Assembly (NCBI GenBank): GCA_905181965.1
Contig: CAJIZY010000002.1
Span: 1 to 64,000 of the forward strand
From: Akkermansiaceae bacterium
GTDB lineage: Bacteria > Verrucomicrobiota > Verrucomicrobiia > Verrucomicrobiales > Akkermansiaceae
Length of the DNA: 64,000 nt
Direction of reading: 5' to 3'
A program made the position numbers and the translations under genes. Shown here piece after piece: positions 43,760-52,653 of the stretch. The notes below the pieces were generated by a model. It did no database searches. It worked only from the letters and a program-made list of their open reading frames with translations, and was not told where the DNA came from. Positions within the stretch are counted from its first letter, which is position 1. The number at the start of each line of letters is the position of its first letter.

Positions 43760-44935
43760 GTGAAATCCTTTGTCTTTATCGCCTTTTTTCTCTCAACACT
43801 TAGCCAAATCTCAGAAGCGCAGCGCCGAGGAGGCGGAGGCCGTTTTGCCGAGATGGAAAAAAAAGCCATCGCCGAACCCTTCAAAGGAGTCACGGCCGAT
43901 GGAAAAGTTGAGAAAGGACTCTTCAAAATTCGGTCGACCGGAGTCAAAACCACCGCCGTGAGAGAAGCTGCGCAAACCTTTCTTGCGGGGCTGACTGCTG
44001 ATCAAAGGGCCAAGACTAAATTTCCCGTCGATGACGATGAGTGGCGTCGTTGGGCAAACCAACACAGCCTTCCTCGACAGGGCGTCTCGTTTGAAGAAAT
44101 GAACGAGACCCAACGTGACCTCGCTTTCAAGATGATCGGAGCTGGCCTCAGCGCAAAGGGCCTCAAAACGACTCAAGACATCATGAAGCTCAATCACACG
44201 ATTGCTGAGCTTAGCGGGCGCGAGGGTGCATACGGTTACGGCCGCTGGGCCTACTTCATCACCATTATGGGTGACCCCTCGGACACCAAACCGTGGGGAT
44301 TCCAGTTTGATGGACACCATTGCATCATTAACTATTTCATTCTAAGAGATCAGGTTGTCATGACCCCTCTCTTCCTTGGGTCCGAGCCAGTTTGGGCTGA
44401 GAAAGGGAAATACAAGGGCACAATCGTCCTCCAAGAAGAGCAAAATCAGGCCCTCGCCTTAATCCGTAGCCTGAACGAAAAACAGAAAAAGAAAGCGGTT
44501 CTCAAAAGTGAAAAAGACGGAACCAACACCAATACCGAAGCTTTTCATGACAATGCCGTTATCCCTTATCAGGGAATCCTGATCTCTGAACTCACACCAG
44601 ATCAGAAGGCCGCATTTCTGAGGCTCACTGGCCTCTGGATCGGAAATCTCAAGGAAGGCCACGCCAAAGTGAAGATGGCGGAAATCGAAAAACACCTCGA
44701 CCGCACCCGCTTTGCATGGATTGGCAAGATGGATGAAGATTCAGTCTTCTACTATCGCATTCACAGCCCGGTCGTCCTCATCGAATTTGATCACCAACGT
44801 CCCATCGCGCTAGGCCGTAGCCGCACTGCGACCCGCCAGCATATTCACGCCACGGTGCGCACCCCCAACGGGAATGACTATGGCAAGGACCTGTTAAAAC
44901 AGCACTTGCACGACCACCATCATCCCAAAAAATGA
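43760..44935 (+). CDS. DUF3500 family exported protein
   Basis: GTG 43760 is chosen because it opens a signal peptide (VKSFVFIAFFLSTLSQISEA); an earlier TTG at 43721 would put it too far upstream. About 391 residues. It matches DUF3500: WRRWANQHSLPRQGVSFEEM, GEAYGYGRW-like GAYGYGRWAYFITIMGDPS, PWGFQFDGHHCIINYFI, MTPLFLGSEPVWAE and a C-terminal RTRFAWIGKMDEDSVFYYRIH then VVLIEFDHQRP. The many conserved His and Trp suggest a metal-dependent enzyme, but no activity is known for the family. The last residues (DLLKQHLHDHHHPKK) are His-rich. Confidence 0.88.
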   Translation: MKSFVFIAFFLSTLSQISEAQRRGGGGRFAEMEKKAIAEPFKGVTADGKVEKGLFKIRSTGVKTTAVREAAQTFLAGLTADQRAKTKFPVDDDEWRRWANQHSLPRQGVSFEEMNETQRDLAFKMIGAGLSAKGLKTTQDIMKLNHTIAELSGREGAYGYGRWAYFITIMGDPSDTKPWGFQFDGHHCIINYFILRDQVVMTPLFLGSEPVWAEKGKYKGTIVLQEEQNQALALIRSLNEKQKKKAVLKSEKDGTNTNTEAFHDNAVIPYQGILISELTPDQKAAFLRLTGLWIGNLKEGHAKVKMAEIEKHLDRTRFAWIGKMDEDSVFYYRIHSPVVLIEFDHQRPIALGRSRTATRQHIHATVRTPNGNDYGKDLLKQHLHDHHHPKK

Positions 44936-45007
44936 AGGCCGTGGTAGGAGCGATTGAGAAAAGCCTATTATGATCTCGAAGAACCCAAGGTGATCTGAGA
45001 TTTCTTT

Positions 45008-45031
45008 AAAAACTCTTCGAAGAAGAAGAGT
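45008..45031 (-). terminator. Intrinsic terminator for the sugar isomerase-like gene
   Basis: On the minus strand ACTCTTC (45031-45025) pairs with GAAGAGT (45018-45012) around a 6-nt loop and is followed by a run of T (45012-45008). It lies 11 bp beyond the stop of the minus-strand gene at 45042. Confidence 0.65.
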
Positions 45032-45041
45032 CTTGGCGGAA

Positions 45042-45917
45042 CTAGAGCCCTTTAAGATACGCCACGCTTTCTTTTATACTTGCGATTGGATCAGGCGATT
45101 GATCCTGCTCCACATGACAATGGGCCACTCCCGCGGCTTTAGCCGCCTCAATGATCGGCTCCATGGGAATCATACCGTTCCCCAATTCCTTAAACGCTTC
45201 CTTGGGAAGCCCCCCATACATTGGAAGCTTCAACCCCTTCTTGATGTCCTTAAGGTGAAGTTGCGAGACACGCCCGCTCAACCCTTTGATCAGACTTACC
45301 GGATCAAGGTCTGCTGCCTTCACCCAAAAAACATCCACCTCAAACATCATCTCGTCGCCGAACTCTTGAACAAAGATATCATAACCCGTCGACTCTTCCA
45401 TCGGCTGAAATTCGAATGAATGATTATGATACGCAAGTTGGATTCCGGCCTCCTGCGCGATTACGGCAGCTTTATTGAGATTCCCCGAGACCCGCTTGTA
45501 ATCATCAAGGTTTTTCCGATCTTTGTTGTGAAGATAAGGAACTACCAAATGTGAAAGCCCGGTATCTTTGGCCTTCTCAATAATTTTTTTGAAGTCGGAG
45601 AAGCCAGCATCGGTCGGATTCACGGCAGCCTCCCAATCAAAGTGGATGGAATTCACTCCCAGCCCCAAATCCTTTGCAATCTTGATCATTTCCAGGCCAC
45701 CGGGAAAACCATAGGGCTCGACCTGCTGATACCCGGCATCGGCCACCGCTTTGAGTGTCCCTTTTAAATCTGCCTTAAGCTGATCCCGAAGAGTATAAAT
45801 CTGCAGACCGATATTCTTGCGGTAGACATTGTCATCACCCAGGGCCAACAGGCTCTGGGTGGTTCCCGCTAAAATAGATGCGGAAGCGGAGGTGCGGAGG
45901 AAGTTTCTGCGGTTCAT
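45042..45917 (-). CDS. Exported sugar phosphate isomerase/epimerase-like protein
   Basis: 291 residues with a Tat-like signal (MNRRNFLRTSASASILAGT). It is a xylose-isomerase-like TIM barrel (AP endonuclease family 2 type): IGLQIYTLRDQL near residue 36, YQQVEPYGFPGG, VNSIHFDWEA, LSHLVVPYLH, IQLAYHNHSFEFQPM, MMFEVDVFWVKAAD and VSQLHLKDIKKGL. The Glu, Asp and His residues that bind metal in the family are visible in VEPY, YHNHSFEF, FEVD and LHLKD. Exported members of this family are common in PVC bacteria beside sugar oxidoreductases. The substrate cannot be read. Confidence 0.92.
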   Translation of the reverse strand: MNRRNFLRTSASASILAGTTQSLLALGDDNVYRKNIGLQIYTLRDQLKADLKGTLKAVADAGYQQVEPYGFPGGLEMIKIAKDLGLGVNSIHFDWEAAVNPTDAGFSDFKKIIEKAKDTGLSHLVVPYLHNKDRKNLDDYKRVSGNLNKAAVIAQEAGIQLAYHNHSFEFQPMEESTGYDIFVQEFGDEMMFEVDVFWVKAADLDPVSLIKGLSGRVSQLHLKDIKKGLKLPMYGGLPKEAFKELGNGMIPMEPIIEAAKAAGVAHCHVEQDQSPDPIASIKESVAYLKGL

Positions 45918-46106
45918 GTGTGACCAAAGAAACCACAGCTCGCTTTCTCAATCCAACGAAAAGATCCACCAAACCTTTCAGGACAATCAAGGCGCTTTTT
46001 AAGGCTCAATAGTACTTCCGATCCCAACCTTTAAGATTGAAGCGCCTTCGGTTGCGAATAATCTCTCGACCGTCGCCAGATAACGGGACGCAGATCGCAT
46101 ATCAAC

Positions 46107-46913
46107 ATGACTTTTCTACGAGCATTTATCCTCGGCGGGCTTCTCTCCCAGATTCCCACAATCACCAACGCCTCCACACGAGCCGAGATCACCCAGAAAA
46201 AAGTCGCCGCGAATCCAAAGCTCAGCTGGTGGGACGCGATGGACACCGGTCCCTTCATCAGCGACACCTTCCTTGGCTTCGACCCCAAAGGCGAAGTCGC
46301 AGCACTTAAGGGAATCGCCATCAAGCTTGGAGGAAAGAAAGACCATACCGTTGTCTTCGACACCGAAACTCTCCGCATGGTCGCGGGCTTCAAAGGAAAT
46401 GTCATGCTCGAAGGCACACCTTGGAGCGGAAAGCACAATGACAACTCCTACCTTCCCGAATCCCGTAAAGACTACTTCTTTGCCACCAACAAGGGGCCGG
46501 GAGTGGCCGTAAATGAAAATTGGGACGACCTTCGCAACACCAAAAACGGGCCACTCCCTGATGCTCGGGGCGAGTATCACGGTCTCTACCGGCATGAAGC
46601 CGGCACTGTCCTAAGCTACTCAGTCGGAGGAGCCAAATTCCTCGAAATGCCAAAACTTTACGAGAAAACCCTCGTTCGCTCTTTTGAGTTTGAGCCCCTC
46701 AAGACCGATGTCGAAATTCTGGTTCTCGACCCACTGGAGGGAGGTCGTGAAATTGACGTGGCTCTCTCCAATGTTCCCAAAGGTGTCGCGCTCAAAACCC
46801 TACCCTCGGGCCGGGTCGTCGTCTCCCTCGCCACAGGTGCATCCGGATCCTTCGAACTCGCCTACCTTGCCAAGGGCACACGCATTTTGATCGAGAAGCG
46901 CGGTCCACATTAA
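46107..46913 (+). CDS. Propeller/multiheme exported protein, N-terminal part (fragment 1 of 3)
   Basis: 268 residues with signal peptide (FILGGLLSQIPTITNAS). The sequence matches the N-terminal domain found in large verrucomicrobial cytochrome proteins (the DUF6797 type, from memory): WDAMDTGPFISDTFLGFDPK, LKGIAIKLGG, VVFDTETLRMVAGFKG, LEGTPWSGKHNDNSYLP and HGLYRHEAGTVLSYSVGG. The frame ends at TAA 46911-46913 after EKRGPH. Coding continues one base over as KNFTKGGPSLFPEVIKTKG. One extra base near 46911 explains the stop. It is joined to the next two fragments in a gene spanning 46107-50255, about 1,380 residues. Confidence 0.82.
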   Translation: MTFLRAFILGGLLSQIPTITNASTRAEITQKKVAANPKLSWWDAMDTGPFISDTFLGFDPKGEVAALKGIAIKLGGKKDHTVVFDTETLRMVAGFKGNVMLEGTPWSGKHNDNSYLPESRKDYFFATNKGPGVAVNENWDDLRNTKNGPLPDARGEYHGLYRHEAGTVLSYSVGGAKFLEMPKLYEKTLVRSFEFEPLKTDVEILVLDPLEGGREIDVALSNVPKGVALKTLPSGRVVVSLATGASGSFELAYLAKGTRILIEKRGPH

Positions 46914-47446
46914 AAATTTCACCAAAGGCGGACCCTCACTCTTCCCGGAGGTCATCAAAACCAAGGGACGCACCAGCAAGGACGCCAAAGGCTACGCCGT
47001 CGATGACATCCCTCTCCCCAAGGACAACCCGTGGGAATCCAACATTCGATTCGGGGCCTTCGACTTTTTCTCCGATGGCAAGCGCGCCGCCTGCTCGACC
47101 TGGAACGGTGACGTTTGGATCGCCGAGGGTATCGACGGTGACCTCACCGGGATCACCTGGCGTCGATTCGCCAGCGGACTTTTCCAAACTCTTGGTCTTA
47201 AGATTGTCGACGACGTCATTTACACCCACGGACGCGACCAACTCACCCGCCTCCACGATCTCAACAACGATGGCGAAGCAGATTTTTACGAGTGCTTTAA
47301 TAACGACGTCCTCATCACTTCCGGCTTCCACGAGTTCGCCTTCGACCTCCAGACGGACAAGGAAGGCAACTTCTACTTTGCAAAGGCAGCTCCGGTTCGT
47401 GGCGGTGGCCGTGGCTTTGACAAGATACTCCCGCATCACGGGAAGT
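46912..47446 (+). pseudogene. Propeller segment of the same gene without its own start (fragment 2 of 3)
   Basis: This segment has no start codon and is not an independent gene. It encodes the PVC-type membrane-bound dehydrogenase/propeller sequence: DNPWESNIRFGAFDFFSDG, VWIAEGIDGDLTGITWRRFA, GLFQTLGLKIVDDVIY, HGRDQLTRLHDLNNDGEAD (a calcium-binding-like repeat) and FHEFAFDLQTDKEGNFYF. The frame is correct to ILPHHG near 47440; the next frame resumes with VSADGKTLTRMAW at about 47447. Relatives have a few more residues between these parts, so a small deletion of about 1-10 bases is likely at 47441-47447. Confidence 0.75.
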
Positions 47447-47474
47447 CAGTGCGGACGGAAAAACACTCACTCGC

Positions 47475-50255
47475 ATGGCCTGGGGACTACGTGCTCCCGG
47501 CGGACTTGGCCTCGGACCAAACGGAGAACTCACTACCGGCGAAAATGAAGGAAGCTACGTCCCGCGTTGCAAGATTACCTGGAGCAAGCCCGATGGCAGC
47601 AGCTTCCACGGCGTGGTGCCGAGCGAGTGGGACGGCAAGGCCTTCGTTGGTAATCTTCCGGGAATGCCGACCGATTATGAAAGGCCACTTTGTTGGTTGC
47701 CCTATTACGTCGATAACTCCAGCGGCAGCCAGATGTGGGTGCCAGAGAACAGCCCTTGGAAAAATCACGCGGGCAAAATGTTCCACATTTCCTACGGCAA
47801 GAGTTCGATCTACCGCACTCTGATCGATGAAGTCGGGGGGCAGGTGCAAGGTGGGGTTTATCGTCTTCCGATCGAGCTCACGACCGCGTCGATGCGCGGG
47901 CGTTTCCATCCTAAGACGGGCGACCTTTACATCATTGGATTCCGCGGTTGGCAGACCAATGGAGGCACTGGTTTTCAGCGCGTCCGTTTTGTCTCGGATG
48001 AGAAGCCCGTCCCACTGAAGCTGGAAGCATTTAAAAACGGCCTCCGTGTTGAATTCAGCTCCAGCCTTGATCCCGAAATCGCAAAAGACCCCCGACGCTA
48101 CAGCATTAGCAAATGGGACTACATCTGGGGGCCCCAATATGGTTCGGGCCGTTTTTCCATCGATGAACAAGATGCCGCCGCACGGGAGCTCGCCCGCGCC
48201 GAACCCTCGAAAGGCTCCGTCAACCAAGTCGATTCCGTCGAGATCCGCGCGGCCCAACTTTTGCCCGATGGAAAATCGGTTTTCCTCTACATTCCTAAAA
48301 TGACTCCTGCCATGCAAATGGAAATCCGCATGGACCTCGCCGACGCTGGCAAGAAGGAGTTCAAAGAAACCATCTGGAACACGATTCACAATCTGCGTCC
48401 GGCCTTCGGTGGTCATGGCCTCGATCTCGCCAATCTCCCTGTTATTAAGAAAGAAGCCCGAGGCGAACCAGGTCTCCTCTTGAGCACTTCGAAAGGCAGC
48501 GCCGACGACGCCACCGTGGTGGACCGTCTCGCCCTCACCATCGAGGAACGTAAAGCCGTCTCCGTCTTTATCGGAACCAATCAGGCGGTCTTCGAAGGCC
48601 AACTCATTGTCGACGCCCGCGACCAACGTGCCTTCCGGCTCGAAGGCAAGGGCTGGGCCAGCCTCAAGATCAACGGCAAGCAAGTGATGGAAGGCGACCT
48701 CCCCCTCGAATGCCCGCCGATCGCTCTTGAATCCGGCCCGCAAGCCATCTTCTGCCACTTCAAGGGAGCCGAAAAAGGAACCAGCAGCATTCGACTTCTC
48801 TGGAGCGGATTAGACTTCGTCTGGGAGCCAGTCAAGCCTTCCGCTTACCGCTACGCGGCGAACTCCATGCTAGGCAAAAAAGACAAAGCCCGCACCGGAC
48901 GGAATCTCTTCGCTGCTGCCAACTGCGTCAAATGCCACACCGCAGACAAGAACCACTTCAAGTCCGAAAGGATGCCTGAGCTGTTCGAACGCCTCCCCGA
49001 CTTCAAGAACGCGGGAAATCGTTTCCATCAGGCCTGGCTCGAGCAGTGGGTAAAGAAACCCGGAGATCATTGCCCGAGTGTTGCTCCCAACGAAGCCAAC
49101 GACATCGCAGCCTATCTCGTCAGCCTCCGTGACGAGAAGATTCCAACCTTGAAAGGTGAAGCAACAAACGGAGCAAAACTTATCGAAGAGCTTCACTTTA
49201 CCCCTTGGGCCGAGCAGCTCGCAAAGACTGCCAAACACACCATCGGTGGACTTCAGCTTCTGCTGCTTCACCCTCAGCAGCACGCCAAGCACAGCACCTT
49301 TCCAAACCTTCGTCTCTCAGCGCAGGAAGCAGCAGATATCGCGGCCTCGGTTCAAGCCAAGACACCAAGGGCGATCAAAGCAACTCCCGGAGATGCCGTG
49401 AAAGGCAAAACCATCGTCGCCCAACGATGCGCCAGCTGTCATGCCCCCGGCAAAGGTGTGAAATATGAATTCGCCGCTTCCGGCCTGAAGGACATGTGGA
49501 ACACCGAGTGGCTTGAAAAAGGCTGTCTTTCCGAAGAAGAAGGAAACGCCCCTGAACTCGGTCTCAGTATCGATCAAAAACAGGCCCTCTTCGCCTTCAA
49601 GAACATTGATGGCAATAAAAACTACACCTCGCTTCGCCGCTTCGTTCCTCACGAATATGCCAGCCGCGCCGTCGAGCGATTCCAATGCGCCAGCTGCCAC
49701 TCCGGAGAGAACAAGCTTCCCGGGATTTCCCTGGCTGGAGAGAAGTTCCACAGCGACTGGCTCAACACCCTCCTCAAAGGTGAAGGCCTCAAAGTGCGAC
49801 CCTGGCTCCAGGCCCGCATGCCTGGCTTCCCGGCTCATGCCAATGCCTTGAGCAAGGGTCTGGCTTTCCGCGCCGGAATGGAGCTCTCATCCTCGGGCTT
49901 CAAGACCAAACCCGACCTCGTGAAAATCGGTAACCAAATTACCGGAACGACGGGATACGCCTGCATGGCGTGCCATGCCTTTGGAGAAACGCCCGCCCTG
50001 CAAGCCTTCGAAGGACAAGGCCCCAATCTCCAAATCGCCAGTGACCGCCTCCGCCCGGACTACTACCGCACCTGGATGTTCTGGCCACAGCGCCACGCCC
50101 CGCTCACCATCATGCCAAAGTATACCGTCGACAAAAAGAAGGCTCTCAACGCGACTTTCTACAAAGGCGATGCCGGAAAACAATTCGAAGCCATTCGCCA
50201 CTACATCCAAACCTTGGACGGAGCGGAAAGGGCTCCCAAGTCACCGAAAGAATAG
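47475..50255 (+). CDS. Propeller and multiheme C-terminal part (fragment 3 of 3)
   Basis: 926 residues from ATG 47475; the conserved frame begins at about 47447. The propeller continues (GLRAPGGLGLGPNGELTTG; NEGSYVPRCKITWSKPDG; FHPKTGDLYIIGFRGWQTNG). Then come a beta domain, and four CxxCH heme motifs: CVKCH (48924-48938), CASCH (49428-49442), CASCH (49686-49700) and CMACH (49972-49986). Later sequence VRPWLQARMPGFPAHA resembles a Met-containing cytochrome c distal segment. This is an exported, probably multiheme, sugar-dehydrogenase-like protein; electron transfer is inferred. A 423-residue open frame on the opposite strand (47487-48758) lies wholly inside and is a shadow. Confidence 0.87.
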   Translation: MAWGLRAPGGLGLGPNGELTTGENEGSYVPRCKITWSKPDGSSFHGVVPSEWDGKAFVGNLPGMPTDYERPLCWLPYYVDNSSGSQMWVPENSPWKNHAGKMFHISYGKSSIYRTLIDEVGGQVQGGVYRLPIELTTASMRGRFHPKTGDLYIIGFRGWQTNGGTGFQRVRFVSDEKPVPLKLEAFKNGLRVEFSSSLDPEIAKDPRRYSISKWDYIWGPQYGSGRFSIDEQDAAARELARAEPSKGSVNQVDSVEIRAAQLLPDGKSVFLYIPKMTPAMQMEIRMDLADAGKKEFKETIWNTIHNLRPAFGGHGLDLANLPVIKKEARGEPGLLLSTSKGSADDATVVDRLALTIEERKAVSVFIGTNQAVFEGQLIVDARDQRAFRLEGKGWASLKINGKQVMEGDLPLECPPIALESGPQAIFCHFKGAEKGTSSIRLLWSGLDFVWEPVKPSAYRYAANSMLGKKDKARTGRNLFAAANCVKCHTADKNHFKSERMPELFERLPDFKNAGNRFHQAWLEQWVKKPGDHCPSVAPNEANDIAAYLVSLRDEKIPTLKGEATNGAKLIEELHFTPWAEQLAKTAKHTIGGLQLLLLHPQQHAKHSTFPNLRLSAQEAADIAASVQAKTPRAIKATPGDAVKGKTIVAQRCASCHAPGKGVKYEFAASGLKDMWNTEWLEKGCLSEEEGNAPELGLSIDQKQALFAFKNIDGNKNYTSLRRFVPHEYASRAVERFQCASCHSGENKLPGISLAGEKFHSDWLNTLLKGEGLKVRPWLQARMPGFPAHANALSKGLAFRAGMELSSSGFKTKPDLVKIGNQITGTTGYACMACHAFGETPALQAFEGQGPNLQIASDRLRPDYYRTWMFWPQRHAPLTIMPKYTVDKKKALNATFYKGDAGKQFEAIRHYIQTLDGAERAPKSPKE

Positions 50256-50270
50256 CCCAGGATTTGGATC

Positions 50271-50303
50271 AAAAAAATCCCTCGCCGGCTTCAATCAGCG
50301 AGG
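50271..50303 (-). terminator. Intrinsic terminator for the trypsin/PDZ gene
   Basis: On the minus strand CCTCGC (50303-50298) pairs with GCGAGG (50285-50280), followed by GA and a run of seven T (50277-50271). It lies 24 bp past the stop codon of the minus-strand protease gene at 50327. Confidence 0.65.
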
Positions 50304-50326
50304 AATGATTCGATCTTTGGAGTGAG

Positions 50327-51082
50327 CTAGCGAAGAGATTCTTCCAGCTGCTCGAGGCGGCTTTCGATTTGCTTCATGCTCTCGCGAATCGCCTTGATGG
50401 CTTCCAGAGTTTCTTTCTTTGAAGGAGCTCGTTTCGCGGCCACCTTTGACTCTGGTTTTGGAGCCGCTTTCATATTGAGAAGTTCGACAATCTCATCAGC
50501 CGGGATGGCGTAGGTTTTGGTGCGTCCGGCACGGGAAACATTCACGCCAATACACCTTCCCTTGAGGTTGAAGAGCGGGCCACCGCACAACTCGGGAGGA
50601 AGCGGAATGTCATGCTGGATAACATCGGGGTATCCTCCGGTCTTTTCGGAGAGTCGCCCGAGTGAGAGCTTCATGCGTGGATCGTCTTGGACACTATCGC
50701 GTATTTTCCGCTCCTTCAGAGTCACCTTAAGTTCCCCGGGCTCACCCTCCCGAAGATAACCAACGCGAACTTCTTCACCAGCTTTTCGCCCACGAATTAA
50801 TCCACCAAACGAAATTGGATCGTCCACCTTTTCGTTATCCAAACTCGTAATGATGTCGTTCTCGTTTAGTCCGGCTTGTTCGGCTGCTCCACCAGACACA
50901 AGTCGAGCAATCAACACTCCACCGTCGCCCTCAGCCGCTTGAATTCCGATGAATCCAATCTTCGACATGGCGCGACCGGGAACGCTGAGAAGCCCAATCC
51001 CGAGCGGCTCATTTTCTGCCCCACTCGCAGTCAGAATAGATCCAAGTGCAGGTTCCTCGATTTGAAAACGAACCGAGCGCAA
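50327..51082 (-). CDS. Second protease-like/PDZ half of a tandem trypsin-PDZ protein (fragment 2 of 2)
   Basis: 251 residues. A PDZ domain (GVLIARLVSGGAAEQAGLNE; DIITSLDNEKVDDPISFGGL) is followed by a trypsin-like segment LPPELCGGPLFNLKGRCIG and VNVSRAGRTKTYAIPADEIV. In active S1 proteases the corresponding motif is GDSGGP; here Cys replaces the catalytic Ser. A coiled coil ends the protein (LEAIKAIRESMKQIESRLEQ). There is no signal peptide or good start. The frame of the upstream ORF enters here if one A is restored in the five-A run on the minus strand (T-run 51084-51088 on the + strand), giving RFMPKNLRSVRFQIEEP. It is therefore the C-terminal part of one gene. Confidence 0.82.
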   Translation of the reverse strand: MRSVRFQIEEPALGSILTASGAENEPLGIGLLSVPGRAMSKIGFIGIQAAEGDGGVLIARLVSGGAAEQAGLNENDIITSLDNEKVDDPISFGGLIRGRKAGEEVRVGYLREGEPGELKVTLKERKIRDSVQDDPRMKLSLGRLSEKTGGYPDVIQHDIPLPPELCGGPLFNLKGRCIGVNVSRAGRTKTYAIPADEIVELLNMKAAPKPESKVAAKRAPSKKETLEAIKAIRESMKQIESRLEQLEESLR

Positions 51083-52653
51083 ATTTTTGGCATAAATCTT
51101 TCTGTTAAATATAAAATATCTTCAGATCTTTTTTCATACTCTTCTCCTCCTAACTTAACCGCCAACTCTCCTTCATCAGTTTCGGCATTTTTAGTCAGAA
51201 TCCGGCCATTAGCTGATATGACCGTTCCAAGGGCCGCAAGTTTTCCATCGACCGTGACCAAAGCAGTCACTCCGGGATTCTTTTTCATCACCGGCTCCAA
51301 AGCTTGCAGGGATGACGCAAAAAACTCGTCACCACCGCCGCCCATCGCCCCTGGAGCAAGTTGACCTCCACGTTTCTGAAGTTCCTCCATTAATTTCTCC
51401 ATCCCACCCATCTTCTCTACCAAGCCTGGGGTCAGCTCCATGCGACCATTATTCTTGGCGGCATCCTTAAGCAGGTTATCGAGTAAACCCTCGAGCGAAG
51501 GTTTCCTATCTTCTTCGACTTTGGCTTCCTCTTTTTCCGGGGCCGGTTTCGCAGGCTCTGCCTCTTCACTTGGCTCCTCTTTTTCCGCCGGAGCCTTTTC
51601 CTCTGACGAATCCTCTGGAGCGCTTTTCGGCTCCATCAGGTCCTTCAACTTGATCAAGGTGGCTTTCCCAGATTTCTCCGCGCCATTGCGCCTGAAGACA
51701 AAGCTGATTTCATCTCCCGCCTTAAATTCACCCACCAATCGGATTAGGCCATCAGGCTCCGAAACATCTTTCCCGTTCACCTTAATGATAAGGTCGCCAC
51801 CCTTCAGGCCAGCTTTTTCGGCAGGAGAATTTGGAACAACTTCCGTCACCAATACTCCACCTTCGCCGGCACCTAACTGCACTCCAAGCATCGGGCGATC
51901 GGGCGACTGAACGGGCTGAGGATTACTGTTGAAACGCCTCCCACTCGTTTTCCCTCCCTTCAACTTCTCCCACTGACTGAGATACACTTCAACGGGAACG
52001 TGGCGGTTCTCACTCAAGGTCATCCCAATATTGGAGTGAATTCCGATAACACGCCCCTCCACATCAAACAATGGGCCACCTGAATCACCACCCACCACGG
52101 CGGTATCAGTGACCACAAAATCAGTATTGGCCAGGACACGACCCAAACGAACTGGCGGCTTACGCGTTGGGTCAAATCCACCCGAATGGCCCAGCGCCAC
52201 CGTCCACTGATTTCGCTGCAAGCCATTGCTTTGACCAGTCGAAACGAAGGGATATTTTCCTTCGTCCGTAATTTGAACCATTGAGGCATCGCGATCATAA
52301 TCTGCGCCCAAGATCTCTCCTGCCTTTCTTGTCCCATCAGGAAAAATCACAATCACCCCATTCGGCATGCTGGAAGTCACGTGCGCAGCAGTCAAAATTA
52401 AGCCATCTTCGCTGACCACAACCCCACTTCCTGATCCCCGTCCATCCATAGAAACGAGGCAAACCGTCGCGGGCTGCGCCAGCTTCGACATATCCACGAT
52501 TTGACGGTCCAGCTTCTGAAGCTCCTTAAAATTTTTAACATTCGGAGCTAATTCAAACTCGGCCCCCGCATCCGGCCCCTGCGCTAATATTGGCAAGACG
52601 GCCAAGGACAACGAAGCGAGGAGAACGCCTTTGAGTTGGGTCAATTTCTTCAT
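51031..52653 (-). CDS. HtrA-like trypsin/PDZ protein, N-terminal part (fragment 1 of 2)
   Basis: 540 residues; the last 15-20 are out of frame. Signal peptide (GVLLASLSLAVLPILAQG). The first protease domain keeps the S1 triad: His in LILTAAHVTSS, Asp in ADYDRDASMVQI, Ser in VVGGDSGGPLFDVEG. A PDZ domain follows (GGVLVTEVVPNSPAEKAGLK; DLIIKVNGKDVSEPDGLI), then a Glu/Ala/Pro/Lys-rich linker, a helical segment (LEGLLDNLLKDAAK), and the first half of a second trypsin-like domain (VTALVTVDGKLAALGTVISA), where LTKNAETD stands in place of LTAAHV, so the His is missing. The complete gene is 50327-52653, about 774 residues. A periplasmic protease or chaperone role is inferred. Confidence 0.87.
   Translation of the reverse strand: MKKLTQLKGVLLASLSLAVLPILAQGPDAGAEFELAPNVKNFKELQKLDRQIVDMSKLAQPATVCLVSMDGRGSGSGVVVSEDGLILTAAHVTSSMPNGVIVIFPDGTRKAGEILGADYDRDASMVQITDEGKYPFVSTGQSNGLQRNQWTVALGHSGGFDPTRKPPVRLGRVLANTDFVVTDTAVVGGDSGGPLFDVEGRVIGIHSNIGMTLSENRHVPVEVYLSQWEKLKGGKTSGRRFNSNPQPVQSPDRPMLGVQLGAGEGGVLVTEVVPNSPAEKAGLKGGDLIIKVNGKDVSEPDGLIRLVGEFKAGDEISFVFRRNGAEKSGKATLIKLKDLMEPKSAPEDSSEEKAPAEKEEPSEEAEPAKPAPEKEEAKVEEDRKPSLEGLLDNLLKDAAKNNGRMELTPGLVEKMGGMEKLMEELQKRGGQLAPGAMGGGGDEFFASSLQALEPVMKKNPGVTALVTVDGKLAALGTVISANGRILTKNAETDEGELAVKLGGEEYEKRSEDILYLTERFMPKICARFVFKSRNLHLDLF

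Noticed and set aside
43339-43953. 204-codon minus-strand open frame spanning the gap between two + strand genes
   Set aside because: Overlaps the ends of the unknown Tat protein and the DUF3500 gene, both well supported; no motif in the product.
47487-48758. 423-codon open frame on the minus strand
   Set aside because: It lies entirely inside the propeller/multiheme gene, whose + strand product has clear conserved motifs. No signal peptide or domain is seen in the antisense product; a shadow of GC-biased codons.
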